From Lachnospiraceae bacterium (GTDB lineage Bacteria > Bacillota > Clostridia > Lachnospirales > Lachnospiraceae), in contig JAKSHY010000022.1 in assembly GCA_024399135.1 (NCBI GenBank), forward strand, positions 1 through 38,365: 38,365 bases of DNA. Reading direction: 5' to 3'. How positions within the stretch are numbered: position 1 is the first letter of the stretch; each line of letters begins with the position of its first letter. Both the position numbers and the translations under genes were made by a program. Positions 14,574 to 23,270 of this stretch are shown here, one piece after another. A model generated the notes under the pieces. The model was not told where the DNA came from, did no database searches, and saw only the letters and a list, made by a program, of their open reading frames with translations.

Positions 14574-16361
14574 ATGGGTAAGCTAGGAACGAAAATAAAC
14601 AAATTATTTAAATATGAAAGACAATCGGTAACCAGAACAGTTAGACTTGTTATCTGGGCACTTTTGGTTTTTTTCTTAATTGCTTTTGCGTTCGCTTTCA
14701 TTAGTACGACAGAACGTACTGAAAAGGATTATGAATCAAGACAGTCTGAAACAATTATTAATAATACTTCAAGCAGTATAGAAGCTAATATTGATAACTA
14801 TACAGATATTTCACGTTTATTACTTCTTAATGAAACAGTTACGAAATATCTTAAGGCTATATATCCGGACATTGGTTTACATAACGACGCCAGATTTGGA
14901 GTAATGGACGTACTGAATGTATGTAGAAATCTTGATTCCGTTGTAATTATCAGAAATGATTATAACTTCATGAATACAGGACGAGGCTTGTATGACATTA
15001 AACAGGATGAGCTGACTTCTTCTGAATGGAAGGAGAAAATTGTTAAAGAAAAGGGTGGAGCACTGGTTTTAATGAATGGAGGAGGAACCTTCTACAGGAA
15101 AGACGGTGCACCCATCATATCTATAGCAAGAGCGTTCTACGATATACATACTCAAAAACATATAGGATATATGCTCATTAATTTTACCACTGGTATGCTG
15201 GACAGACTCATCACATATCAGAACAGATCATCTGTATGTATTATTAGTACAGATGGCGAATACCTGGCAGGAAATGAAGAACTTTGTCAGTATATGTCTG
15301 ACGAGTTCAAAACGAATAATATATCGCATAAGACGGTAGGCTTATGGTTTAATCACAGGATGATTTCAGGAAAAACAATGGAAAATCTACCCATTGTTAT
15401 TATCTGTGAAACTAAAGCCTCCACACAAGCTATGCCTACAGAGTTCATCATAAGCTTCATAATTTTGATGGTTACTTTCCTTGCATCTATCTTCTTCACC
15501 AGGAATTTCATGTTAAGAAATTTCACGACACCTATTGTTAATCTGTCGGACGCAATGGAAAAGACTAAAGAGTCTGGATGGATTGAGAGAGTTTCGATTG
15601 ACCCTCCTAATAATGAAATAGGGATATTGGCAGACAGTTATAATAGTATGATTGACTACATGAATGATCTTTTTAAGCAGCTTTTAGAGAATGAGCAGGA
15701 AATTCAAAGAGCTGAAATGAGCGTACTTCATGAGCAGATAAAACCACACTTTCTTTATAATTCCCTGGAATGCATCAACTGTATGGCTATGGATGAAGGT
15801 GCAACGAATGTACAGAAGGCTATAGCAACCCTTGGAAATTTTTATAGGAATTCGCTTAGTAAGGGAAGCAGGGAAATACCGCTTTCAAGAGAAATCAGAA
15901 TAGTTCAGGACTATTTGTATCTTCAGAGATTGCGTTATGGTGATGTGCTGATAGACGAGTATCATCTTGATGAGAGAACTCTTGATTTGGTTGTTCCTAA
16001 GCTTATATTACAGCCTTTAGTTGAAAATAGTATTTATCATGGTATAAGATTAAAAGGCGAAGAAGGAATAATCAGTATTACCAGTCGTCTTATGGATGAT
16101 GGACTTCATCTGTATGTTTATGATACTGGTATAGGTATGGATGAGGAGACGATAAATAAGGTTCTCTCCAAGGACGAACCTATTGTTGATAATCCTTCAA
16201 CTAATGTGCTTTCGGGCTTTGGATTAAAGGGAACAATCCAAAGATTAAGATATTATTGTGGCAGCGATAATGCAGTTAAAATCCGAAGCGAATTAGGAGA
16301 ATATACAGAAATCGAAATAACGGTTCCTGTTAAAAATGTGGAGCAGAATAAAAATGATTAG
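14574..16361 (+). CDS. Sensor histidine kinase, YesM type
   Basis: 595 residues. Membrane helix 1 (about 26-46), an extracytoplasmic sensor domain (about 47-285), helix 2 (about 286-309), a HAMP-like linker, a His_kinase domain with QIKPHFLYNSLECI (phosphorylated His392), and an ATPase domain with LILQPLVENSIYHG (N box), DTGIGMDEE (G1) and GFGLKGTIQRL (G2). This is the family 5 kinase type that usually senses sugars with an ABC importer, here the genes at 11181-14403. The cognate regulator overlaps it by 8 bases. There is no ribosome binding site before the ATG, and a TATAAT box stands 7 bases before it; no usable later start exists ahead of the first membrane helix. Confidence 0.93.
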   Translation: MGKLGTKINKLFKYERQSVTRTVRLVIWALLVFFLIAFAFAFISTTERTEKDYESRQSETIINNTSSSIEANIDNYTDISRLLLLNETVTKYLKAIYPDIGLHNDARFGVMDVLNVCRNLDSVVIIRNDYNFMNTGRGLYDIKQDELTSSEWKEKIVKEKGGALVLMNGGGTFYRKDGAPIISIARAFYDIHTQKHIGYMLINFTTGMLDRLITYQNRSSVCIISTDGEYLAGNEELCQYMSDEFKTNNISHKTVGLWFNHRMISGKTMENLPIVIICETKASTQAMPTEFIISFIILMVTFLASIFFTRNFMLRNFTTPIVNLSDAMEKTKESGWIERVSIDPPNNEIGILADSYNSMIDYMNDLFKQLLENEQEIQRAEMSVLHEQIKPHFLYNSLECINCMAMDEGATNVQKAIATLGNFYRNSLSKGSREIPLSREIRIVQDYLYLQRLRYGDVLIDEYHLDERTLDLVVPKLILQPLVENSIYHGIRLKGEEGIISITSRLMDDGLHLYVYDTGIGMDEETINKVLSKDEPIVDNPSTNVLSGFGLKGTIQRLRYYCGSDNAVKIRSELGEYTEIEITVPVKNVEQNKND

Positions 16362-17097
16362 GGTTATGGTAATTGACGACGAGCCTACAGCGAGGAAACT
16401 TCTAATATCAACCATTGACTGGAATAGCCTTGGGATGGAAGTAGTAGGAGAAGCGTCTAATGGAATAGAGGCAATTAATGTAATAGATGATATGCAGCCG
16501 GATATTGCGTTCGTAGATATTTCAATGCCTTTCATGAATGGTATTGATTTTACCAAGCTTGCAATCCAAAGATATCCGAATCTAAAGATAATAATACTTA
16601 CGGCATTTGATGACTTCGAGTATGCCAGAGAGTGTATTAAACTTCCTGTAGTTGAATATCTGTTAAAGCCTATTGATGAAGAAGAAATTGTTAAAGCTTT
16701 GAAGGAAGCAAGCGAGGCAATAGCTACAATTAAAAGTAATGCTTCAGAAGAGGCTGAAGGTGAGAATGAAAATGTATCTTTGACTAAGATAACAACTTAC
16801 CTTAAGGAAAACTACACGGATTCGACTATTAACCTTATGTCTGTCTCGTTGAAATTTGGGTTTAATTCATCATATCTTAGCAGAAAGTTTAAACAGGAAA
16901 CAGGCAAGAGCTTTGTAGAATTTTTGACAGAATGTAGAATGGAAAAAGCAATAGAGCTTGCTAAAAACAATATGAAAATGTTTTTTACAGCAAGTGAGGT
17001 TGGAATTCCGGATCCCAATTATTTCGGAAGATGTTTCAAAAAATATACAGGTGTCAGCTATTCAGAATATGTAGCTAATAACTCAAAAAGCGGTTAG
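16354..17097 (+). CDS. Response regulator with AraC-type DNA-binding domain, YesN type
   Basis: 247 residues from ATG 16354 (MIRVMVIDDEP), with GGAG at 16340-16343; the frame open from 16336 would add six residues ahead of the conserved start. The receiver domain (1-120) has the acidic pair IDDE, the phosphorylated D55 in FVDISMP, the Thr of LTAFDD and the Lys of LLKPI. A Ser/Glu-rich linker leads to the AraC-type helix-turn-helix domain (about 150-245) with NSSYLSRKFKQETGKSFVEFL and NYFGRCFKKYTGVSYSEY. It is only 247 residues, about half the length of many YesN proteins, because it lacks the long middle domain. It probably controls the sugar operon. Confidence 0.92.
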   Translation: MIRVMVIDDEPTARKLLISTIDWNSLGMEVVGEASNGIEAINVIDDMQPDIAFVDISMPFMNGIDFTKLAIQRYPNLKIIILTAFDDFEYARECIKLPVVEYLLKPIDEEEIVKALKEASEAIATIKSNASEEAEGENENVSLTKITTYLKENYTDSTINLMSVSLKFGFNSSYLSRKFKQETGKSFVEFLTECRMEKAIELAKNNMKMFFTASEVGIPDPNYFGRCFKKYTGVSYSEYVANNSKSG

Positions 17098-17111
17098 GAG
17101 ATAAGTGACTT

Positions 17112-18464
17112 ATGGATGGTTCTACAAATAACCCTCTTGATATAGGAATATTTGATACGAGTGATGTTATATCAATTATTATAAGTACCATTGGTATGTA
17201 TATGACATTTAAAAAGCTTGGAGTAAATAAGCTGTTTAGTCTGGTACCAGTATATAGGGATTATAAATTTGCCCAGTCTGTTGACCGAGAAGATGAGGGG
17301 AAAATCTACTGTATTTGTAATCTAATGGTTCAGGGAATTGCTATTTTTAGAACGTTCTTCATAAGATATTTTACCGAGTTTCCACAGCTTGATATTTTCG
17401 TTATGTTCGCACTTATTATCTTAAGTGCCATTTTCTTCATATATAGTGCAAGAGTATTTTTCGGCCTATGCGAGATTTTTAATATGAAAAAACGCTGGGT
17501 TATCCTGGCAATGATCGCTCCGGGATTAGAATTGCTCTATTTTGGATTCTCGAAGAAGATTACTCCTAGATATATTGAGCCAGAAGATACTGATGATAAG
17601 GAAGCCGCAGCTCTTTCTGGATATTTGGCAAAAGAAACCAATGAAGGTCTTTCAGTTAATATTAAATCAAGGACAGTAAAAAATCATTTTAAGACTAAAA
17701 CTCTTCTAAGAGATATACATTTGAACATTGAGCCTGGCAATATGGTTTTACTTTTAGGAGGCTCAGGAGCAGGAAAAACAACGTTTTTAAATGCTGTAAC
17801 AGGCTATGAGGCAGCTGACGCCAAAATACTTCTTAATGGCGATGATGTCTACACGCGTTTTGATAAAATGAAATATAATATCGGCTTCGTTCCTCAGCAG
17901 GATCTTATCAGATACAATGATACAGTATACAGGACATTGGCGGATGCTGCTGCATTAAGACTTCCAAGTGACATGCCACGAAAAGAGAAAAAGGAGAGAA
18001 TTGAAAAGGTTCTTGATATTTTCGGACTTCGTCCTGTTAAGGATAATATAGTTGGCAAGCAGTCGGGTGGACAGAAAAAGAGAATTTCGATTGCTACAGA
18101 ATTTATTTCAGATCCTTCGTTGTTCATACTTGACGAACCGGATTCAGGACTTGATGGAATTCTGGCCAGAGATTTGATGACCAGACTTCACGAAATTTCC
18201 AGAGATGGAAAAATTGTAATTGTAATTACACATACTCCAGACAGAGTTATAGATCTTTTTGACAAAGTTATAGTACTTGGAAAAGATGCCGACAGAACTG
18301 GACGACTTGTGTTCTATGGATCAATTGACGAAGCTAAGGAATTCTTTAATAAGGATAAGATGGAAGATATCGTCAAGATGATTAACCGTGAGGATGAAGG
18401 TGGAGAAGGAAAATCAGATGAACTGATTGAAAAATTCGGGGAGGTAAGAAATGGAGAAATCTAG
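17112..18464 (+). CDS. ABCG-like ABC transporter ATPase with N-terminal membrane domain
   Basis: 450 residues; AGGAG at 17096-17100. The first about 150 residues contain roughly four hydrophobic segments and a phrase LFSLVPVYRDYKFAQSVDRED, like DUF5684-type membrane domains. The rest is an ABC ATPase: Walker A GGSGAGKTT (about residues 215-223), Q-loop VPQQD, signature SGGQKKRISIATEF, Walker B LFILDEPDSGLD and the switch His in ITHTPD. The 'ISIATE' signature and 'SGLD' resemble the ABCG/WHITE group. It overlaps by 14 bases with its permease at 18451. It sits 14 bp after the response regulator and may share its transcript. Its substrate, and import or export, are unknown; it is unlikely to serve the sugar permeases because its ATPase is not of the MalK type. 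Confidence 0.85.
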   Translation: MDGSTNNPLDIGIFDTSDVISIIISTIGMYMTFKKLGVNKLFSLVPVYRDYKFAQSVDREDEGKIYCICNLMVQGIAIFRTFFIRYFTEFPQLDIFVMFALIILSAIFFIYSARVFFGLCEIFNMKKRWVILAMIAPGLELLYFGFSKKITPRYIEPEDTDDKEAAALSGYLAKETNEGLSVNIKSRTVKNHFKTKTLLRDIHLNIEPGNMVLLLGGSGAGKTTFLNAVTGYEAADAKILLNGDDVYTRFDKMKYNIGFVPQQDLIRYNDTVYRTLADAAALRLPSDMPRKEKKERIEKVLDIFGLRPVKDNIVGKQSGGQKKRISIATEFISDPSLFILDEPDSGLDGILARDLMTRLHEISRDGKIVIVITHTPDRVIDLFDKVIVLGKDADRTGRLVFYGSIDEAKEFFNKDKMEDIVKMINREDEGGEGKSDELIEKFGEVRNGEI

Positions 18465-19404
18465 AGTAAAAAGAATTCATCATAAAGGCCGTTTAACCCA
18501 GATACCTATATATTTAGGAAAGTTTTTCAGAATGTTCATCTATGAGGATGACTGGAAGGTTGTTCCTATGGCAGGTGTAATCGCAGCTTTGGTTGCATTC
18601 GTTGTAGGCTCTAATATGTTCAAGACCATGGAAGGAACAACCATGGGATCACTTGGAATAACCTGTATATGTATCTGGAATGGGTTTTTTAATTCGATTC
18701 AGTCAATCTGCAGGGAGAGAAGCATAGTTAAGCGTGAACACAGAAGCGGTATGCATATTACCTCATATCTTCTGGCACATGTCATATACCAGGCATTCAT
18801 ATGCGTACTCCAGAGTGCTGTAACGGTTGCTGTATGTGTTGTTGCCAAGATGTCTATGCCAGTTATTGGATTCATAACACCATGGTTTTATCTTGATATG
18901 GCAATAACTGTATTTTTGATTACATTCGCAGCAGATATGATGTCACTTACTGTTTCATCGTTTGCGAAAACTACTACAGCGGCTATGACTATAATGCCAT
19001 TTATGCTTATTTTTGAACTCCTGTTTTCGGGAAGAATGTTCCAGCTAAGTGGTTTTGCTGAAACGCTTACTAATCTGTCACTGGCTAAATGGGGTCTTAA
19101 CTGCCTTTGTACGCAGGCATCATATAATGATCTTCCTATGGTCACTGTATGGAATCAGATGGTTAAATTTAAGAACGTTAGTATTATGGGCGAAACGCCT
19201 ATAGAGGATGTTGTTTTATATATGCAGGATAATAACCTGGTGAGCGACTTTAATCTTGCGGTAGGTCATAACAGTATGATAGATGAACTTAATATGACAG
19301 CTAAAAATATATTTAACAGCTGGATTAACCTGGGGTTGTTCGCCTGCATATTCATAGTTCTTACTTTCTTTTTCTTAAAGAGAATAGACCGTGATAAGAG
19401 ATAG
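18451..19404 (+). CDS. ABC-2 type permease, ABCG-like
   Basis: 317 residues with GGGAGG immediately upstream of the ATG, inside the ATPase gene. A basic N-terminus of about 45 residues precedes membrane segments beginning near VVPMAGVIAALVAFVVGSNM; later segments lie around 110-135, 145-170, 175-195 and 290-310. The order (two helices, charged loop IQSICRERSIVKREHRSGMH, then four) follows ABC-2 permeases of the ABCG group, whose loop IxxxRxxxxREhxsG is recognised here. It forms the channel with the ATPase at 17112. The substrate is not indicated by sequence. Confidence 0.85.
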   Translation: MEKSRVKRIHHKGRLTQIPIYLGKFFRMFIYEDDWKVVPMAGVIAALVAFVVGSNMFKTMEGTTMGSLGITCICIWNGFFNSIQSICRERSIVKREHRSGMHITSYLLAHVIYQAFICVLQSAVTVAVCVVAKMSMPVIGFITPWFYLDMAITVFLITFAADMMSLTVSSFAKTTTAAMTIMPFMLIFELLFSGRMFQLSGFAETLTNLSLAKWGLNCLCTQASYNDLPMVTVWNQMVKFKNVSIMGETPIEDVVLYMQDNNLVSDFNLAVGHNSMIDELNMTAKNIFNSWINLGLFACIFIVLTFFFLKRIDRDKR

Positions 19405-19487
19405 TGTTAAAATAGTGGTATGTTAAAAAGTTATATGTTTTGATGACAAATATATAGCTTTAATAAGTGGGATAAAGGGGTGTTAAC

Positions 19488-20189
19488 ATGAAAAAAATCA
19501 GATTATTATTAATTACGATTGCGACAGTAGTACTTTCACTTGGATTTAGCATAAGTGCTATGGCAGCACCTAAAGTGATGCCAGATGGTAATGTGTTTGA
19601 TGCTGAATTATACGCAGTATTGTACCCTGATGTAGTTGCAGCTGTAGGAACTGATGAGGCAGCATTATATTATCACTATGCTGCATTTGGTAAGAAGGAA
19701 GGCCGTATTGCTGCAATGCCAGGAGTTACAGCAGAAAGTCTTAAGGCTCCTAAGAAAGAAAAATGGCAGTATACAGAGGCTGAACTTATAGATCAGGTAA
19801 TAGCAGCATGTATTACGCCAGGAATGAATCCTCTTGATATGGCAAGAGCCGTAAACAAATATCTTTGTGATAATACTACTTATGATAATACAGCCACAAG
19901 ATACAGTACATTCGATACATTGGCATATGGTACAGCTATCTGCCAGGGCTACGCTAATGCGTTCTGGAAGATAATGAATAAGCTTGGCGTTCCAACAGAT
20001 TATGTTAGTGGATATGCTAATGGTGGAAGACATGCATGGAACAGATGTAACTTCGGTGGTGTATATCTTTATACAGATGTAACATGGAATGATTCTCTTC
20101 ATACTGACAAGTATCTTCTGATTACAGCAGAGCAGATGGAAAGAGACCATCAGACTATGGAAATTAACAGAAAAAACAGAGTAATGTAA
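19488..20189 (+). CDS. Secreted transglutaminase-like protein
   Basis: 233 residues; AAAGGGGTG before the ATG. A signal peptide ends near AMA-AP (residue 26). Residues about 37-73 carry the phrase FDAELYAVLYPDV...HYAAFGKKEGR, a short repeat type found near the start of many secreted clostridial proteins. The second half is a transglutaminase-like cysteine-protease fold: catalytic Cys in GTAICQGYANAFW, His in GGRHAWNRC and Asp in YTDVTWND. Members act on peptide bonds or glutamine side chains in cell-wall or extracellular proteins. The C-terminus is basic and short. It is probably secreted rather than anchored. Confidence 0.87.
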   Translation: MKKIRLLLITIATVVLSLGFSISAMAAPKVMPDGNVFDAELYAVLYPDVVAAVGTDEAALYYHYAAFGKKEGRIAAMPGVTAESLKAPKKEKWQYTEAELIDQVIAACITPGMNPLDMARAVNKYLCDNTTYDNTATRYSTFDTLAYGTAICQGYANAFWKIMNKLGVPTDYVSGYANGGRHAWNRCNFGGVYLYTDVTWNDSLHTDKYLLITAEQMERDHQTMEINRKNRVM

Positions 20190-20219
20190 TTTTTCCAAAA
20201 AAGATTTCACTTTAGGAAA

Positions 20220-21593
20220 ATGGACCAGAAAAAACCTATTAAAAAATCATATGAAATTGACATGTGTAACGGCAGACTCTTTTCGAAGATTCTGCTGTTT
20301 ACTTTACCATTAATTGCTTCGGGAATTCTGCAGCTTCTTTTCAACGTTGCGGATGTAATCGTGGTTGGACGATTCGCTGGAAAAGAGGCTCTGGCAGCGG
20401 TTGGATCAACGGCCAGTCTTACGAATCTTATTATCAATGTATTCATAGGACTATCGGTTGGAAGTAATGTAATGGTTGCAAGATTTTTCGGCGGAAGGAA
20501 TGAAAAGGCAGTTAATGATGCAGTACACACCTCTATATTCATTTCACTTATAGCAGGGGTGATTCTCACCATAATTGGAATCACATCAGCCAAACCTCTT
20601 CTTTCACTGATGGGAACGCCGGATGATGTAATTGAGTATTCTACGCTTTATATGCGAATATATTTCGCTGGAATGCCAGTTATGATGCTGTATAACTTCG
20701 GTTCAGCGATTTTAAGAGCAGTTGGAGATACGAGACGACCTCTTTATTATCTTTTGATAGCCGGAATGATTAATTTCGCACTAAATCTTGTTTTCGTTAT
20801 TTATTTTGGAATGGGAGTTTCTGGAGTAGCTATAGCTACAGTTGCCTCTCAGGTTATTTCTGCATCTTTAGTTTTAAGATGCCTTATTAAGGATGAGGGT
20901 GCAATTAAGCTTTCACTTAAAAAGCTTAGAATTAACAAAAATATATTACTTCAAATTGCAAGAATTGGTCTTCCTGCAGGAATACAGGGTGCTTTGTTTA
21001 ATCTTTCGAACGTAGTGATTCAGTCATCAGTTAATTCGTTCGGATCCGTAATTATGGCAGGTAACACAGCAGCCCAGAACCTTGAGGGATTCGTATATAC
21101 TTCGATGAACTCCGTACATCAGGCGACAGTCAGCTTCGTTGGACAGAACGCTGGCGCCAAGAAAATGGACAGAGTGAAAAAAGCCATCATAGAATGTCTT
21201 TTGTTAGTGACATTCATAGGTCTTTTGATGGGAAATCTCATGGCCTATTTTTCACCACAGCTTCTCACTATTTTTTCAAGAGACGAAGCAATTATCAATG
21301 CTGGTGTTGGGAGACTTAACATTATATGTACTACATACTGTCTGTGCGGAATTATGGATGTACTTGTTGGTGGATTACGAGGACTTGGAAGCGCGATTAT
21401 TCCAACTGTTATATCTTTGATAGGTGCATGTATGCTTAGAATAGTGTATATAATGACCTACTTTAGATGGCACAGATCACTGGCCATGCTGTATATGACA
21501 TATCCAATATCCTGGACTATTACACTAACAGCGCAGCTTATCTTCCTTATATATCTTTATAAGAAAACATGCAGGATGATGAACAGGAAATAA
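20220..21593 (+). CDS. MATE-family multidrug/sodium antiporter
   Basis: 457 residues, 30 bp after the previous gene; TAGGA precedes the ATG. Twelve hydrophobic segments in two similar halves are visible, starting LFSKILLFTLPLIASGILQLLFNVADVIVVGRFAG, where the Asp and Gly of 'ADVIVVGRF' are typical of the family. The second half contains GIQGALFNLSNVVIQSSVNSFG and AGNTAAQNLEGF. MATE proteins export cationic compounds in exchange for sodium or protons. The VanZ-like gene starts two bases past its stop. Confidence 0.92.
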   Translation: MDQKKPIKKSYEIDMCNGRLFSKILLFTLPLIASGILQLLFNVADVIVVGRFAGKEALAAVGSTASLTNLIINVFIGLSVGSNVMVARFFGGRNEKAVNDAVHTSIFISLIAGVILTIIGITSAKPLLSLMGTPDDVIEYSTLYMRIYFAGMPVMMLYNFGSAILRAVGDTRRPLYYLLIAGMINFALNLVFVIYFGMGVSGVAIATVASQVISASLVLRCLIKDEGAIKLSLKKLRINKNILLQIARIGLPAGIQGALFNLSNVVIQSSVNSFGSVIMAGNTAAQNLEGFVYTSMNSVHQATVSFVGQNAGAKKMDRVKKAIIECLLLVTFIGLLMGNLMAYFSPQLLTIFSRDEAIINAGVGRLNIICTTYCLCGIMDVLVGGLRGLGSAIIPTVISLIGACMLRIVYIMTYFRWHRSLAMLYMTYPISWTITLTAQLIFLIYLYKKTCRMMNRK

Positions 21594-21595
21594 AA

Positions 21596-22051
21596 ATGAG
21601 AAATAAGAAGAAAATAATTGTATATGGCATTTTGATGCTTCTTATTATGTTTTTTATATATTACATGTCGGCGAAGGATGCTACTGAATCAACGACTATA
21701 AGTAATGGATTCGCTGATACCTTTATTGGAAAGGTTCTGTCAGTTTTTCCTTCCATAACCGGTGAAGGAATTTTTTATGATATACGAAAGTACGGACATA
21801 TATCTGAGTATGCTCTTTTAGGAGTGTTTTCGACTTTGTTTTTCCTGGAGCTTAAAATTTGGTTACCATATGTTGAAAGCATAGCTTTGTGCTTTTTATA
21901 TGCGTGCTCTGATGAATTTCATCAGCTTTTCGTTCCGGGAAGAAGTGGTAAGTTTAGTGACGTTGGATTTGATTCTATAGGATATATGATAGGTATTATA
22001 ATCATATATTTGTTTGTCCGGCACAAAAATAGTATAATAAAATCTGTATAA
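21596..22051 (+). CDS. VanZ-like membrane protein
   Basis: 151 residues from ATG 21596, with AGGAAA at 21585-21590; the longer frame from 21569 would overlap the MATE gene and add a polar lead. Four hydrophobic segments are seen. Family motifs are FFIYYMSAKDATES near the start, RKYGHISEYALLG in the middle, and YACSDEFHQLFVPGRSGKFSDVGFDSIG near the end, the last being the VanZ hallmark. VanZ-like proteins are linked to cell envelope resistance, including low-level teicoplanin resistance in enterococci, but mechanism and substrate are not settled. A promoter for the next gene lies in its 3' end. Confidence 0.88.
   Translation: MRNKKKIIVYGILMLLIMFFIYYMSAKDATESTTISNGFADTFIGKVLSVFPSITGEGIFYDIRKYGHISEYALLGVFSTLFFLELKIWLPYVESIALCFLYACSDEFHQLFVPGRSGKFSDVGFDSIGYMIGIIIIYLFVRHKNSIIKSV
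22010..22038 (+). promoter_or_regulatory. Promoter of the Cys/His-repeat protein gene, inside the VanZ-like gene
   Basis: TTGTTT at 22010-22015 and a perfect TATAAT at 22033-22038, with a 17-base spacer. Transcription would start about 40 bases before the ATG at 22084. Confidence 0.5.
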
Positions 22052-22083
22052 TTGTGTTTTAACGTCAATAAAGGAATTAATAG

Positions 22084-23250
22084 ATGAATGGATTGATGAA
22101 AGCATTAACAGGAATATTAGGGCTTCTTGCTATACTGGCCTGCATCGCAACTGTTGCGATAATAGGATATTCCTTCGTTAACAATGACAGTGATAATAAT
22201 AAAACAGCCAAGGAACTTGCGCCGAAGGATATTGAGATAATTAGCGATGAAACACAGAAGGTAAGTGTTCCAACCGCTTTTCCGGACCTTACACTTACAG
22301 TCGGTGAAAAGCCAGCTAATCTGAAAGTTCCAGAGGGTCATGTTCATGACTATAAGGAAGAAATTATTAAAAAGGCTACATGCCTTGAGTCTGGTCAGAT
22401 TAAATTCACATGTTCATGTGGGGACTATTATGTAGTAGATCAGATGTCTACAGGACATGTTCCAGATGACTGGGAGACAGTAAGAGAAGCGACCGAAACG
22501 GAAGATGGCTCGAAAGTCAGAAAATGTATATATTGTGATGAAATAGTCGCAAGTGAGAAGATTCCATCACTTAATTCGTTGAATAATAATTCAGGAAATA
22601 ATAAAGAAAAACATGAGCACCTTTATGTTGCTACTACGGAAAGAGAACCATCATGTGTATTAGCCGGACTAAGAAAGCTTACATGTGAATGTGGATCCTT
22701 CTATACAGAAACGATTCCAGCGGTTGGTCATGTCGCAACAGACTGGGAAACAGCAGAAGAACCAACAACATCAAGCTATGGAACCAGTCAGAGAGTGTGT
22801 GTTGTATGTGGAGCTTTATTGGATACTAAGACACTTGATCCACTTAAGCCATCGCCTAGCCCATCAGCTTCAGGGGCTCCTGGATCATCGTCATCACCGG
22901 CTTCAAGCCCATCAGCTTCGGCAAGCGGAGCATCAACTCCTTCGCCATCGCCTACGCCACATGTGCACAAATATACTAACTATGTGCTTACCGCTGCAAC
23001 ATGTACAGAAAAGGGAGTAAGATCATATATTTGTAGCTGTGGAAGCTCATACGCTGAGAGCATTGAACTTGATTTAAATAATCATTCATATAGAGCTACT
23101 TTCGTAGCACCTACAGAAACACAGCAAGGGTATACGGTATATACCTGTACCAGATGTAATTATAATTATATGGATAACTACATAATGCCACTTTCGAATA
23201 AGGCATCTTCTGAATCGCAATCATTAAGTGGTACTAATGGAACCAATTAG
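22084..23250 (+). CDS. Surface protein with three Cys/His double-module repeats
   Basis: 388 residues. One N-terminal membrane anchor (about 4-28). Three repeat units follow, at about residues 88-160, 178-250 and 297-370. Each begins H-x-H, then has a single Cys, a CxCG pair, GH or NH, and a CxxC/CxxCG pair (HVHDYKEE, HEHLYVAT and HVHKYTNY starts; CSCG, CECG and CSCG centres). A Pro/Ser/Ala linker splits the second from the third. Such Cys/His units occur as repeats in surface proteins of Lachnospiraceae and may bind metal or form disulfides. No enzyme domain is visible. There are 15 or so Cys, high for an extracytoplasmic protein. Its own promoter lies in the VanZ-like gene. Confidence 0.75.
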   Translation: MNGLMKALTGILGLLAILACIATVAIIGYSFVNNDSDNNKTAKELAPKDIEIISDETQKVSVPTAFPDLTLTVGEKPANLKVPEGHVHDYKEEIIKKATCLESGQIKFTCSCGDYYVVDQMSTGHVPDDWETVREATETEDGSKVRKCIYCDEIVASEKIPSLNSLNNNSGNNKEKHEHLYVATTEREPSCVLAGLRKLTCECGSFYTETIPAVGHVATDWETAEEPTTSSYGTSQRVCVVCGALLDTKTLDPLKPSPSPSASGAPGSSSSPASSPSASASGASTPSPSPTPHVHKYTNYVLTAATCTEKGVRSYICSCGSSYAESIELDLNNHSYRATFVAPTETQQGYTVYTCTRCNYNYMDNYIMPLSNKASSESQSLSGTNGTN

Positions 23251-23270
23251 ACAAGGAAGGGGGACATACT

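Noticed and set aside
17112-18464. ATPase as the partner of the sugar permeases at 12630 and 13519
   Set aside because: Its signature and its overlapping permease are of the ABCG group, not the MalK group.
22857-22921. Repeated AGCCCATCAGCTTC in the linker of the Cys/His protein as a mobile or regulatory repeat
   Set aside because: It is explained by the Pro/Ser/Ala-rich coding linker.
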